A stretch of 64,000 nucleotides of DNA from GCA-2712985 sp964515905 (GTDB taxonomy: Bacteria; Pseudomonadota; Alphaproteobacteria; UBA7887). The position numbers and the translations under genes are program-made. Of the stretch, positions 52,999 through 62,278 are shown piece by piece. Location of the stretch: contig CAZEWK010000010.1 in the NCBI GenBank assembly GCA_964515905.1, positions 1 through 64,000 of the forward strand, in the 5' to 3' direction. Under the pieces are notes generated by a model. It had not been told where the DNA came from. It saw nothing but the letters and a program-made list of their open reading frames with translations, and did no database searches. Positions within the stretch are counted from its first letter, which is position 1, and the number at the start of each line of letters is the position of its first letter.

Positions 52999-54164
52999 AC
53001 ATCCTCAGAGACGGCCCGGACAATTTTTTGCGCGGCATCTGCAAGGTTATCTGCCGAGACTACAGATAGCCCAGATTCCGCGATAAGTCTCTTTCCCACA
53101 TCAACGTTAGTTCCCTCCAACCGTACCACCAGAGGAACTTCAAGGCATACCTCTCGTACCGCCGTTACAATCCCGTCTGCGATGACGTCGCAACGCATTA
53201 TACCCCCAAAGATATTAACCAGTACTCCCTTCACGTCAGAATCAGACAGGATAATCTTAAATGCCTCTGTCACGCGTTCCTTTGTAGCCCCACCTCCTAC
53301 ATCGAGAAAATTAGCCGCGTTCCCGCCAAACAATTTAATTATATCCATCGTTGCCATAGCCAAGCCGGCACCGTTGACCATACAACCAATATTTCCTTCA
53401 AGTTTTATGTAATTAAGACCGTGGACCTGCGCGATCCGCTCGCGCGGATCCTCTTCGCTTTCGTCTCTGAGTTCGCTTAGTTCTGGGTGGCGAAAAAGCG
53501 CGTTATCATCAAAACTAATCTTAGCATCAAGTGCAATTAACTCATCTGTGTTTGTCAATACCATTGGATTTATTTCAATCAGTGTGGCATCAGTACCAAC
53601 AAAAGCGTCGTAAAGACCACCAATAAACTTTGTCGCACTTATTACCTGGCTCCCTCTTAAACCTAAATCAAATGCCAATTTCCTAGAATGGAAGGGCTGG
53701 ATCCCAGTCGCTGGATCTATTGGAATATGACACACTCTATCTGGTGAAGTAGCGGCAACCTCTTCAATATCCACCCCGCCTTCAGTAGAACCGACAAAGG
53801 TCAGATGACCCGAAGACCGGTCGAGCAGAATGCTTAGATAGAATTCTTTTACAATTTGGCACCCTTCTTCTACATATATTTTTTTTACTTCCTTACCATT
53901 TTCACTCGTTTGATGAGTTATTAAATTCATTCCTATGATGGCTTCCGCAGCGTCACCGACGTCATTAACGCTATCGCAAACCCTAACTCCCCCTCCCTTT
54001 CCGCGACCTCCTGCATGAATTTGTGCTTTGACCACCCACGTTTGTCCACCTAACTCAAGGGCTATTTTTTTTGCACCACCAACACTCGTTGTCATTGCCC
54101 CTTTAGGCACTGTAACCCCAAAACGTCGCAGTATTTCCTTCGATTGATACTCATGAATATTCAT
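52995..54164 (-). CDS. sucC: succinyl-CoA synthetase beta subunit
   Basis: SucC is the ATP-grasp subunit that supplies nucleotide and binds succinate. The 389 residues are normal in length. MNIHEYQSKEILRRFGV at the N-terminus, KAQIHAGGRGKGGGVRV, the Mg-binding EINPMVLT and GNIGCMVNGAGLAMATMD are all present. It follows mdh by 36 bases. Confidence 0.97.
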   Translation of the reverse strand: MNIHEYQSKEILRRFGVTVPKGAMTTSVGGAKKIALELGGQTWVVKAQIHAGGRGKGGGVRVCDSVNDVGDAAEAIIGMNLITHQTSENGKEVKKIYVEEGCQIVKEFYLSILLDRSSGHLTFVGSTEGGVDIEEVAATSPDRVCHIPIDPATGIQPFHSRKLAFDLGLRGSQVISATKFIGGLYDAFVGTDATLIEINPMVLTNTDELIALDAKISFDDNALFRHPELSELRDESEEDPRERIAQVHGLNYIKLEGNIGCMVNGAGLAMATMDIIKLFGGNAANFLDVGGGATKERVTEAFKIILSDSDVKGVLVNIFGGIMRCDVIADGIVTAVREVCLEVPLVVRLEGTNVDVGKRLIAESGLSVVSADNLADAAQKIVRAVSEDV

Positions 54165-54200
54165 AACGTACGTTGCCTAATATCCTTTATCCAAGGAACC

Positions 54201-55163
54201 CTATTTATCTTTCCTTCGGCTTTTCTTAACAGCTGCGACCAAACCACGAACTGAGGTTACAGACTTCTGAAATTGAGCATACTCTCGTTTGTTTAGCGCA
54301 ATCTCTAAAACTCGTTCCACCCCTCTCGAGCCGATCACAACAGGAACGCCAACATAGAGACCTCTAACACCGTATTGCCCATTCAAGTAGGCGGCACAAG
54401 GCAGAACACGTTTCTTATCCTTCAAATAAGATTCTGCCATTTCAATCGCAGCCGTGGCGGGAGCATAAAAGGCTGAACCTGCCTTTAATAGTCCAACAAT
54501 TTCGGCTCCTCCATCGCGGGTTCTTTGAATAATCTCAGCCACCTTTTCCTTTGATATCCAACCCATCTTTATTAGATCGGGGAGTGGAACACCGGCAACA
54601 GTCGAATAGCGGGCGAGCGGAAGCATTGTATCTCCATGTCCGCCAAGTACAAAAGCCGTAACGTCCTTCACCGAGACTGACATTGCTTCGGCAAGAAAGT
54701 AACGAAATCTCGACGAATCAAGTATTCCTGCCATCCCGACGACTTTGTTGTGCGGCAATCCACTTGCCTCTCGCAGGACCCACACCATCGCATCCAAAGG
54801 GTTTGTAATACATATTACAAAAGCACCGGGACAATTGGCTTTAATACCGGCACCTACTGCCTCCATAACACCAGTGTTGATTCCGATCAGGTCGTCCCGA
54901 CTCATTCCCGGCTTGCGAGGAATTCCTGCCGTAACTATAACCAAATCGGCACCCTTAATCGCCCGATAATTATTTGCTCCCACAAACTTTCCATCGAAAC
55001 CCTCTACAGGAGAAGATTCGACAATATCTAGAGCCTTACCCTGTGGCACTCCCTTCACTATATCGAAAAGAATCACATCTCCGATCTCCTTTAAACCGAC
55101 CAGATGTGCGAGAGTACCTCCGATATTTCCCGCCCCTATAAGCGCGATCTTCTTGCGAGCCAT
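54201..55163 (-). CDS. mdh: malate dehydrogenase (LDH-like type)
   Basis: Mdh oxidises malate to oxaloacetate with NAD. I start at ATG 55163 (320 residues, MARKKIALIGAGNIGG) because GGAGGAGG lies directly before it; an upstream ATG at 55184 would add seven residues. NAD-binding GAGNIGG, substrate Arg in GIPRKPGMSRDD, ITNPLDAMVW and the catalytic His in GGHGDTM are present. It heads the mdh-sucC-sucD TCA block. Confidence 0.97.
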   Translation of the reverse strand: MARKKIALIGAGNIGGTLAHLVGLKEIGDVILFDIVKGVPQGKALDIVESSPVEGFDGKFVGANNYRAIKGADLVIVTAGIPRKPGMSRDDLIGINTGVMEAVGAGIKANCPGAFVICITNPLDAMVWVLREASGLPHNKVVGMAGILDSSRFRYFLAEAMSVSVKDVTAFVLGGHGDTMLPLARYSTVAGVPLPDLIKMGWISKEKVAEIIQRTRDGGAEIVGLLKAGSAFYAPATAAIEMAESYLKDKKRVLPCAAYLNGQYGVRGLYVGVPVVIGSRGVERVLEIALNKREYAQFQKSVTSVRGLVAAVKKSRRKDK

Positions 55164-55240
55164 AAACCCTCCTCCAGGAAACAATCAACGAGATATAATT
55201 GCTTGGTAGACAAATTGTGTAGCGCGAGCAAGGCCTTACA

Positions 55241-56374
55241 TCACCCAACCTTATTACCATGCTCACGAGATAAATAACTAACTGACTGCATTTCGTTTAA
55301 CCGAGATACAGCGCGAGCAAATTCTGGGACGCCAGCCTTATTAGCGTAAAGCTCCTCTGGGGGAACAGCAGCGTTACAGACCAGCTTTACGTTGTTCTCA
55401 TAGAGAATATCAATAAGAGTCACAAAGCGTTTCGCTACATCTCGGTTTTCGGAGGCAATGGCGGGAATATTGGCCAATAACAAAGTATGATACTTTTTAG
55501 CTAAGGCAAGGTAGTCCCCGGCGCCCAGAGCTTTCTCACATAGTTCTTCAAAAGTATACCAAACTATACCCTGATTAACCCTTGGTACCTTTATCTCTCT
55601 TCCATTCACCAAAAGTATTTCTTCGGTACTAGCGACATTGCCAACCAATTCCCTAAATACCGTTGACATATCGAAGGGTTGAGATTCTCCTGTAGGACAG
55701 AAATATACCTGCTTTCTCTGTAAAATCTGGAATCTATAATCAATTTTAGATCCCAAGTCGATAATGTGTATCTGCTGTTTTAGCAAACTTATAAATGGTA
55801 GAAATAATTCGCGCTGCAAACCACCCGAATAAAGGTCATCCGGCGACCAGTTTGAAGTCATTATCACTACAATATTTTCCCTCCAGAGAGCAGTAAATAA
55901 ACGTCTCATAATCATTGCATCAGCGACATCGCGTATCTCAAATTCATCCAAACACAAAAGGTGTGCCCGTAACTTTAAATCCTGCGCCAACGCCGGAATA
56001 GGGTCGCCAATCGAAACGTGGGTGGCCCCTTTCGTTCGCCACTTATGCATCCATCGGTGTGTTTCTTGCATAAACAAATGAAAATGAACCCGCAGTTTTA
56101 GATCCACGGGAGCGACTTGGTAAAATAAATCCATCAACATGGTCTTACCCCGTCCAACACCTCCAAATAAATAGATACCTTTAGGCACTGAGGGATGACT
56201 TCTAAATCTTAATCGAGACAGAAGAGAGGCTTTCCTTAACGAGAATTGCTTAGCCACCTTCAATTCTTCATATAAGGTATCAAGGGTTCCTACAGCCTGT
56301 TCCTGTTCCCCGTCTGATTGTAGTTTTCCGGCAGAGATCAATCTGGAGTACGCTTCCGCCAGGCCCTCATCCAT
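55241..56374 (-). CDS. zapE: ZapE/AFG1-family ATPase
   Basis: ZapE is an AAA-type ATPase that interacts with FtsZ during division, related to mitochondrial AFG1. The 377-residue protein has Walker A GGVGRGKTMLMD, Walker B LLCLDEFEIRDVADAMI, and the MTSNWSPDDLY sensor region. RFVTLIDILYENNVKLVCNA near the C-terminus is also conserved. ATG 56374 is the start. zapE next to mdh is a common alphaproteobacterial order. Confidence 0.93.
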   Translation of the reverse strand: MDEGLAEAYSRLISAGKLQSDGEQEQAVGTLDTLYEELKVAKQFSLRKASLLSRLRFRSHPSVPKGIYLFGGVGRGKTMLMDLFYQVAPVDLKLRVHFHLFMQETHRWMHKWRTKGATHVSIGDPIPALAQDLKLRAHLLCLDEFEIRDVADAMIMRRLFTALWRENIVVIMTSNWSPDDLYSGGLQRELFLPFISLLKQQIHIIDLGSKIDYRFQILQRKQVYFCPTGESQPFDMSTVFRELVGNVASTEEILLVNGREIKVPRVNQGIVWYTFEELCEKALGAGDYLALAKKYHTLLLANIPAIASENRDVAKRFVTLIDILYENNVKLVCNAAVPPEELYANKAGVPEFARAVSRLNEMQSVSYLSREHGNKVG

Positions 56375-56417
56375 CGATTAACATCTAGAAATAACTCACT
56401 GCATTTTATTTATTTGA

Positions 56418-57914
56418 TTATTTCAATGTAGGAATAGAGAAGTCTGCTCCCTGTCGAATACCAGACGGCCACCTAGCGGTTACAGTTTTAGTTCTGGTAT
56501 AAAACCGAACCCCATCCATACCGTGTGTATTCGAGGCACCAAACATAGAACGTTTCCATCCACCAAAGCTATGGTAGGCCACAGGCACAGGTATTGGAAC
56601 ATTCACGCCCACCATTCCGATGTTAGAATGTGCCGTGAAATCTCTTGCCGCGTCACCGTCACGAGTAAATATAGCGGCTCCATTGCCGTAGGGGTTGTCA
56701 CAAACTAATTTCAATGCACTTTCATAATTAGGAACTCGTACTACGGACAGAACGGGTCCAAAGATTTCTTCCTTATATATGTCCATGTTAGGCTCTACAC
56801 GATCAAATAAGCAACCACCAAGAAAGAAGCCCGTTTCGTACCCCTGTAGTGTCGTTTCACGACCATCAACAACCAGTTTGGCACCCTGAGAGACGCCACT
56901 ATCGACCAAACCTATTATACGTTGCAACGCCAGATCACTAACCACGGGACCCATTTCTGCATCAGGGTCGGTATACGGTCCGATTTTAAGGCCTTGCACT
57001 CGGGGAGTTAATTTTTCGATTAATGGATCCGCAGCCTCCCCAACAGCGACGGCAACAGAAACCGCCATGCAACGCTCGCCGGCAGAACCGTATGCCGCCC
57101 CCATCAACGCATCGGTTGCCTGATCAAAATCTGCATCTGGCATTACGACCATGTGGTTCTTTGCTCCGCCAAGAGCTTGAACCCGCTTACCAAACGATGC
57201 CGCTGTGGCATAGACATGCTCTGCAATAGGTGTGGACCCCACAAAGCTTACGGCGTCAATGCCCGGGTTACTGAGCAAAGCCTCCACAGCTACTTTGTCA
57301 CCATTGACGACATTTAGCACACCGTCGGGACCTCCAGCTTCCTTAAATAATTCTGCTAAACGCAACGGGCACGAAGGATCTTTTTCTGACGGCTTCAAAA
57401 TAAACGTATTTCCGCATGCGATGGACAGGGGAAACATCCAAAGTGGAATCATGGCAGGAAAATTAAAGGGCGTAATCCCCGCACACACTCCAACAGGTTG
57501 GCGCATCGAGTAAGAATCAACATTGGTGCCCACTTGTTCAGTAAATTCCCCTTTAAGGAGGTGCGGAATCCCACAAGCAAATTCTACCACTTCTAGTCCA
57601 CGGGTTGTTGAACCCTTTGCGTCCTCAATTGTTTTTCCATGTTCCGATGAAACTAATGCCGCAATTTCATCCATGTGTTCCTCTATCAGTGACTTAAACC
57701 GGAACATCACCCTTGCCCGCTGGATGGGCGGTGTAGACGACCAAGATGCTAAAGCTCCTCTCGCATTCTCAACGGCCACACCTACCTGTGCATCATCGGC
57801 GAAGGGAACAATAGAGGATACTTCCCCAGTTGCCGGATTAAAGACCTCGCCGTTACGGCCGCTCGAAACCTGGACTTTTTGACCATTTATCCAGTGATGA
57901 AGTTTTTTAGGCAT
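56418..57914 (-). CDS. mmsA: CoA-acylating methylmalonate-semialdehyde dehydrogenase
   Basis: MmsA converts malonate- or methylmalonate-semialdehyde to acetyl-CoA or propionyl-CoA in valine, inositol and beta-alanine breakdown. The 498 residues show the family N-terminus (HHWINGQKV), AGITPFNFPAMIPLWMFP, the NAD-binding FVGSTPIAE, and the catalytic Cys in GSAGERCMAVSVAV. FPNGNAIFTRDG-like YGNGAAIFTRDGDAARDF is also typical. It lies upstream of zapE on the same strand with 43 bases between. Confidence 0.96.
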   Translation of the reverse strand: MPKKLHHWINGQKVQVSSGRNGEVFNPATGEVSSIVPFADDAQVGVAVENARGALASWSSTPPIQRARVMFRFKSLIEEHMDEIAALVSSEHGKTIEDAKGSTTRGLEVVEFACGIPHLLKGEFTEQVGTNVDSYSMRQPVGVCAGITPFNFPAMIPLWMFPLSIACGNTFILKPSEKDPSCPLRLAELFKEAGGPDGVLNVVNGDKVAVEALLSNPGIDAVSFVGSTPIAEHVYATAASFGKRVQALGGAKNHMVVMPDADFDQATDALMGAAYGSAGERCMAVSVAVAVGEAADPLIEKLTPRVQGLKIGPYTDPDAEMGPVVSDLALQRIIGLVDSGVSQGAKLVVDGRETTLQGYETGFFLGGCLFDRVEPNMDIYKEEIFGPVLSVVRVPNYESALKLVCDNPYGNGAAIFTRDGDAARDFTAHSNIGMVGVNVPIPVPVAYHSFGGWKRSMFGASNTHGMDGVRFYTRTKTVTARWPSGIRQGADFSIPTLK

Positions 57915-58228
57915 CGATTTTCCTATCCTAGTTCACAAACTGCCCAACCATTGTATATACTATTCAATCACCTCTAAAGCCTTCCCAACCAACAGGCAAG
58001 CAATTAGAGAAAAATCCTTCTATTTTACGGATAGTTGCAATTTAAGATACCTATATTATCTATGATAAGTGAATCACCCAATCTCAGATCATTCGCGGTC
58101 TTATAATAAATACCAGGGAAAACGATTATCGGATTTATTAGGTTCATTTACGTTTGTATCTAGCAAGAATTTACAAGGTAGTAACATACTTACTAAAAAA
58201 AGTCGGAGACATTAGAGAGGAACATAAA
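57915..58228. other. intergenic region, nothing recognisable
   Basis: These 314 AT-rich bases separate divergent mmsA and the CmcJ/NvfI-like gene. I see no tRNA, strong palindrome or terminator; both promoters must be here but I cannot place them. Confidence 0.4.
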
Positions 58229-59068
58229 ATGCTGGCGCTGGTGAAGACGAAAGAAAACGAGGGTGTTACTGCCTCACTCGAATTTTGCAAAGAAAAGGAG
58301 GCCCGGCCCATCACGTTGGTTAACTCAATCGGAGAAGGGTTTGATAGCCGAAGCGATCATTACACACAACGAGAAGTTTTTATCCAGAATGCGAGGCCCC
58401 TTATCGATAGTTTGACACTGGACCAGGACGGATTTGCATTAATTCAAAAACATACTGCTGTGGGTAACTTCTACGATGATTCGGAAGTTGAGAACGTCTA
58501 TTATCCGGAAATAGAACAGCTACTCCAAAAGGTGACAGGAGCTAGCAAAGTGTTGATTTTTGATCATACCCGCCGGATAGATGACAAGGAATCACTTTCG
58601 AAAAAAAATGCTCGCCCACCAGCCACCATAGTCCATAATGACTTTACTATTTCGTCCGCGAAACAACGAGTACGCGACCTTTTACCAACAGATGAAGCTG
58701 AATCACGTTTAAAGAAACGATTCGCATCAATAAATGTATGGCGCGCCATGAGGGAGCCTGTGGAAACAGCGCCGTTGGCCATTTGTAACTACAGTTCTAT
58801 TGCCGATGATGATCTAATCATAGCTGAGCGACACTATGCAGATAACCGGGTAGGCCGCATCTATAATTTAGCGTTCAATCCGATGCAGCGTTGGTACTAC
58901 TTTCCGAAACTGATGTGCACCGAGATGGTATTACTAAAATGCTATGATTCCTTAACGGATGGTACAGCACGCTGGACCGCCCACGGCTCATTCAAAGATC
59001 CTGAAGAAGTGACCAACTCGACACCAAGAGAAAGTATTGAAATAAGATCTATGCTTTTCTTTGAGTAA
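58229..59068 (+). CDS. CmcJ/NvfI-family putative Fe(II)/2-oxoglutarate-type oxidoreductase
   Basis: The 279-residue protein resembles the CmcJ/NvfI family, known from cephamycin (CmcJ) and fungal meroterpenoid (NvfI) biosynthesis. Members are non-haem iron oxygenases or hydroxylases. Visible landmarks are GFALIQKHTAVGNFYDDSEV, VLIFDHTRR, the putative iron-binding VHNDFT, INVWRAMREPVETAPLAICN and the C-terminal TAHGSFKDP with ESIEIRSMLFFE. ATG 58229 follows GAGAGG by eight bases. An in-frame upstream extension to 58154 lacks family similarity. No secondary-metabolite cluster surrounds it. A crotonase gene follows after 99 bases. Confidence 0.82.
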   Translation: MLALVKTKENEGVTASLEFCKEKEARPITLVNSIGEGFDSRSDHYTQREVFIQNARPLIDSLTLDQDGFALIQKHTAVGNFYDDSEVENVYYPEIEQLLQKVTGASKVLIFDHTRRIDDKESLSKKNARPPATIVHNDFTISSAKQRVRDLLPTDEAESRLKKRFASINVWRAMREPVETAPLAICNYSSIADDDLIIAERHYADNRVGRIYNLAFNPMQRWYYFPKLMCTEMVLLKCYDSLTDGTARWTAHGSFKDPEEVTNSTPRESIEIRSMLFFE

Positions 59069-59167
59069 ATGGTGCCACACTTCTGTAGAATATAACCCGG
59101 CGAAGACAAACCTATTGGCCATTTGCTGATAATGTTGACCATAATAATATGAAGAACACAGGGCAAT

Positions 59168-59953
59168 ATGATGGCAACTTATGAATTTTTGAATGTTGAA
59201 TACAAAGAGAAGCTAACCATAGTGACTATTAACCGACCCGAGGTTTACAACGCTCTCCATTCTCCTGCACACTTTGAATTCGACACGGTTTTTAATGACT
59301 TTGCAAATGATCCGGACCAGTGGGTTGCAATTATTACCGGTGCAGGGGATAAGGCATTTAGTGCCGGCAATGATCTAAAGTTCCAAGCAGCGGGCGGGTC
59401 GAGAGACAGACCAAAAAACGGTTTCGCTGGGCTTACACATCGATTTGATTTAGATAAACCAATTGTGGCCGCAGTAAATGGATTTGCCATGGGAGGCGGT
59501 TTTGAGATTGCGCTAGCATGTGACCTGATAATAGCGTCAGAAAACGCAATCTTTGCCCTACCGGAGCCAAAAGTGGGCCTCGCCGCACTAGCTGGAGGGC
59601 TCCACCGGTTGCCGAGAATAATACCCCAAAAACAGGCATTGGGAATAATTTTGACAGGGCGTCAGGTCACTGCGGATGAGGGGAAAACATTGGGTTTTGT
59701 CAATGAAGTAACTAAGCCAGAAGATTTGATGATCACCGCAAAAAAATGGGCTGGAATGATCTTGCAATGCTCCCCGATGTCGATACGCGCCTCCAAACAA
59801 GCCGTCTATCGCGGACTAGATGAACAATATTTAGAAAAAGCACTGAACTTTCCTTACCCAGCCGTACAATCTCTATATAAGAGTGCAGACTTCGTGGAAG
59901 GACCAATGGCATTCGCTGAAAAACGGCCGCCAAAATGGAAATTTGAGAAATGA
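59168..59953 (+). CDS. enoyl-CoA hydratase/crotonase-family protein (CaiD-like)
   Basis: The 261-residue crotonase-fold protein has the two oxyanion-hole segments AFSAGNDLKF and GFAMGGGFEIALACD, plus the PEPKVGLAALAGGLHRL segment with the second acidic position. The two glutamates (GFE and PEP) would allow hydration of an enoyl-CoA. Its closest pattern is the carnitinyl-CoA dehydratase-like group; the substrate is not determined. The first ATG is at 59168. It follows the CmcJ/NvfI-like gene and precedes xseB. Confidence 0.88.
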   Translation: MMATYEFLNVEYKEKLTIVTINRPEVYNALHSPAHFEFDTVFNDFANDPDQWVAIITGAGDKAFSAGNDLKFQAAGGSRDRPKNGFAGLTHRFDLDKPIVAAVNGFAMGGGFEIALACDLIIASENAIFALPEPKVGLAALAGGLHRLPRIIPQKQALGIILTGRQVTADEGKTLGFVNEVTKPEDLMITAKKWAGMILQCSPMSIRASKQAVYRGLDEQYLEKALNFPYPAVQSLYKSADFVEGPMAFAEKRPPKWKFEK

Positions 59954-60086
59954 GGCTTGCAAACTCCCACTTTAAGAAGAAAATAATGCGTTGGTGCGGG
60001 TCCAATTTGTACAGAGCCTCGCCCATAGGTTCGTATTGACGCACGACGAAGGTACAAAAACCATAACACTGGCACAAAGGTGCGCT

Positions 60087-60335
60087 ATGGCCGATTTATC
60101 TAAGATGAGCTTTGAAGATGCACTCAAAGAACTTGAAGAGATCGTTCGAAAAATTGAGACAGGGGAGATTAACCTAGACGAAGCTATTAAGGCGTACGAA
60201 CGCGGGGCCGCTTTGAAAAAGCACTGCGATTCTAAACTAAAAGAGGCTCAAGAAAAAGTGTCAAAGATTAAGTTGGATTCGGACGGCTCTCCAACCTTAG
60301 AAAATATGAATACAGGTAAAGATTCTGCGTCTTGA
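60087..60335 (+). CDS. xseB: exodeoxyribonuclease VII small subunit
   Basis: XseB partners XseA in single-stranded DNA degradation. I start at ATG 60087 (82 residues, MADLSKMSFEDALKELEEIV), five bases after AAAGG. The longer frame from 59991 lacks support. The helical core DALKELEEIVRKIETGEINLDEAIKAYERG is the family signature. ispA begins within its stop codon. Confidence 0.93.
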   Translation: MADLSKMSFEDALKELEEIVRKIETGEINLDEAIKAYERGAALKKHCDSKLKEAQEKVSKIKLDSDGSPTLENMNTGKDSAS

Positions 60336-61219
60336 AAACACTCAAAATATCTATGGCGACCATTGCAAGGTCAGTCAGGAAAGAACTATCAAATCTCATA
60401 CCTTCTCAAGAAGGCCCGCAAAATACTCTTTCGGAAGCCATGCGTTACTCTTCTATCGAAGGAGGAAAGAGATTACGCCCGTTTCTTCTGGTTAAAAGCG
60501 CTAATCTATTTAACGTACCCTTCCAGCAATCAATTCGTGTAGCAGCCGCTGTTGAGTTGATACATTGCTATTCGCTGGTTCACGATGATTTACCTGCAAT
60601 GGACGACGATGATTTACGACGTGGAAAACCAACCAACCACAAGGTCTTTGGCGAAGCCACAGCGATCCTAGCCGGTAACGCTCTCCTCACGCTTGCTTTT
60701 GAGTCACTGAATAAACCAGACCGAGGTATAGAAGCAGGTATACGATGCCAACTTAGTCAAAAACTTGCTGAAGCCGCTGGAATGAAGGGCCTAGTGGGAG
60801 GTCAGATTCTTGATATAGGCTCAGAAAACCACATTTTAAACGAGTCAGAAATTTCGCAACTGCAACAACTAAAGACTGGTGCTTTATTCCGATTTTCCGC
60901 CGAAGCTGGGGTATTACTCGGGTCTGGTGAGGCTGAGGATTTAAGAGCATTGTCAAATTATGCCGATGCTTTGGGCATGGCCTTCCAAATAACAGATGAT
61001 CTACTGGATGTTGAAGGACAACAGGAAAAAACTGGCAAGAGAACACGTAAAGACGGTGTCGCGGGGAAAGCAACTTTTGTCTCTCTGCTCGGTGTTGAGT
61101 CAGCTCGCACGAAGGCGCAAGACCTGATCGAAACCTCAGTCCAATGTTTGAATCGTTTCGATGATAGAGCTGAAGATTTAAGGAAACTGTCGGACTTTAT
61201 TTTGACTCGAACCCATTGA
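60332..61219 (+). CDS. ispA: farnesyl diphosphate synthase-type polyprenyl synthetase
   Basis: IspA makes farnesyl diphosphate for ubiquinone, undecaprenyl and related lipids. The 295 residues hold the first Asp-rich motif HDDLPAMDDDDLRRG and the second ITDDLLDVEG, plus EGGKRLRP near residue 50. The start is either TTG 60332, overlapping the xseB stop, or ATG 60353, seven codons in. It is coupled to xseB and followed by tlyA after 62 bases. Confidence 0.95.
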   Translation: MKTLKISMATIARSVRKELSNLIPSQEGPQNTLSEAMRYSSIEGGKRLRPFLLVKSANLFNVPFQQSIRVAAAVELIHCYSLVHDDLPAMDDDDLRRGKPTNHKVFGEATAILAGNALLTLAFESLNKPDRGIEAGIRCQLSQKLAEAAGMKGLVGGQILDIGSENHILNESEISQLQQLKTGALFRFSAEAGVLLGSGEAEDLRALSNYADALGMAFQITDDLLDVEGQQEKTGKRTRKDGVAGKATFVSLLGVESARTKAQDLIETSVQCLNRFDDRAEDLRKLSDFILTRTH

Positions 61220-61281
61220 CGTCTACTATCACTCTTTCAACCTAATGTTCGCGAAGTCGGCAACAACAACTATAAAACTTT

Positions 61282-62031
61282 ATGAAAAATGATAGCAAAT
61301 ATCGCCTTGATGATATACTAGTCTCTCGTGGCATAGCTGCCAATCGCTCCAAGGCGAAAGCAATTATTATGTCTGGAATTGTTTTCAAAGGAAACAGCCG
61401 ATTAGACAAACCTGGACAAAGAATTTCGGCTGACACAAATATAACTATCCGCGGCCGATCGCATCCCTGGGTATCTCGGGGCGGAATTAAGCTCGCCCAC
61501 GGACTTGATTATTTTGGTGTAGCGATCAATGGCTGTGTCTGCATTGATATTGGGGCTTCCACCGGAGGCTTTACTGATGTCCTATTATCGAGAGGGGCAA
61601 AGCGAGTATATGCAGTAGACAGCGGATATGGCCAACTTGATTGGGGTCTGCGTAAGGATCCACGTGTCATTGTACTTGAAAGGATCAACGCCCGATACTT
61701 GACCTCGGTCCACGTTCCAGAGCCCGTTTCCGTTGTAACCTGTGACACTAGCTTTATAAGTCTAACCAAAGTACTACCTGCACCCCTCGAATTGGCAGTA
61801 AATGGAAGCACATTGCTTGCATTAATCAAACCTCAGTTTGAAGCGGGCCGAAACCAGGTAGGAAAAGGCGGTGTCGTTCGCGACCCAAATGTTCATAAAC
61901 AGGTTTGTCAGAAAATCGAAGATTGGCTAGACAATCAAACTAATTGGCATGTAATAGGGATTGAACAAAGCCCAATACAGGGCCCCAGCGGAAACTCCGA
62001 ATTCTTGTTAATGGCCAAATTATCACATTAA
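61282..62031 (+). CDS. tlyA: TlyA-family rRNA 2'-O-methyltransferase
   Basis: TlyA methylates ribosomal RNA cytidines at the ribose. The 249-residue protein has an N-terminal S4 RNA-binding domain (RLDDILVSRGIAANRSKAKAIIMSG) and an FtsJ-like methyltransferase domain with DIGASTGGFTDVLL, VYAVDSGYGQLDW and LIKPQFEAG. ATG 61282 is the start. Family members have also been called hemolysins, but the methyltransferase motifs are clear. Confidence 0.93.
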   Translation: MKNDSKYRLDDILVSRGIAANRSKAKAIIMSGIVFKGNSRLDKPGQRISADTNITIRGRSHPWVSRGGIKLAHGLDYFGVAINGCVCIDIGASTGGFTDVLLSRGAKRVYAVDSGYGQLDWGLRKDPRVIVLERINARYLTSVHVPEPVSVVTCDTSFISLTKVLPAPLELAVNGSTLLALIKPQFEAGRNQVGKGGVVRDPNVHKQVCQKIEDWLDNQTNWHVIGIEQSPIQGPSGNSEFLLMAKLSH

Positions 62032-62112
62032 TATTGCGCTAATATCCGTTTTTGCCCCTCCATTAACCACCTTCCTTATTATAAAGTGTATCATTAAGAT
62101 CACACTTAAAGA

Positions 62113-62191
62113 AATGCGTCGCATTCTCATTGCATCTCAGTCTCATTATCATTAGGAATGCAACTCAGATGCAATGAGAATAACTCTCATT
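62113..62191 (+). promoter_or_regulatory. cluster of Fur-like boxes and a long inverted repeat before the porin
   Basis: The 19 bases at 62173-62191, AATGAGAATAACTCTCATT, differ at one position from the common Fur-box form AATGAGAATnATTCTCATT and contain a perfect seven-base inverted repeat. A second, weaker box lies at 62113-62131, exactly 60 bases upstream. The heptamer TCTCATT or its complement occurs four times (62125, 62141, 62173, 62185). The 15-base arms at 62123-62137 and 62167-62181 are perfect inverted copies separated by 29 bases. Iron-responsive control of the porin 88 bases downstream is likely. Confidence 0.7.
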
Positions 62192-62278
62192 CTGAAATAT
62201 TCGAGTGAGGTGCGCCAAATGGGAACCCTGGTGGACCCCTCTCGGCAATTCTAATTATTAAACAAAGGTAGTTATATA

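Noticed and set aside
52852..53412. A 186-codon frame on the plus strand opposite sucC/sucD
   Set aside because: It lies wholly inside two conserved genes on the other strand and has biased Ser/Thr/Pro composition typical of an antisense shadow.
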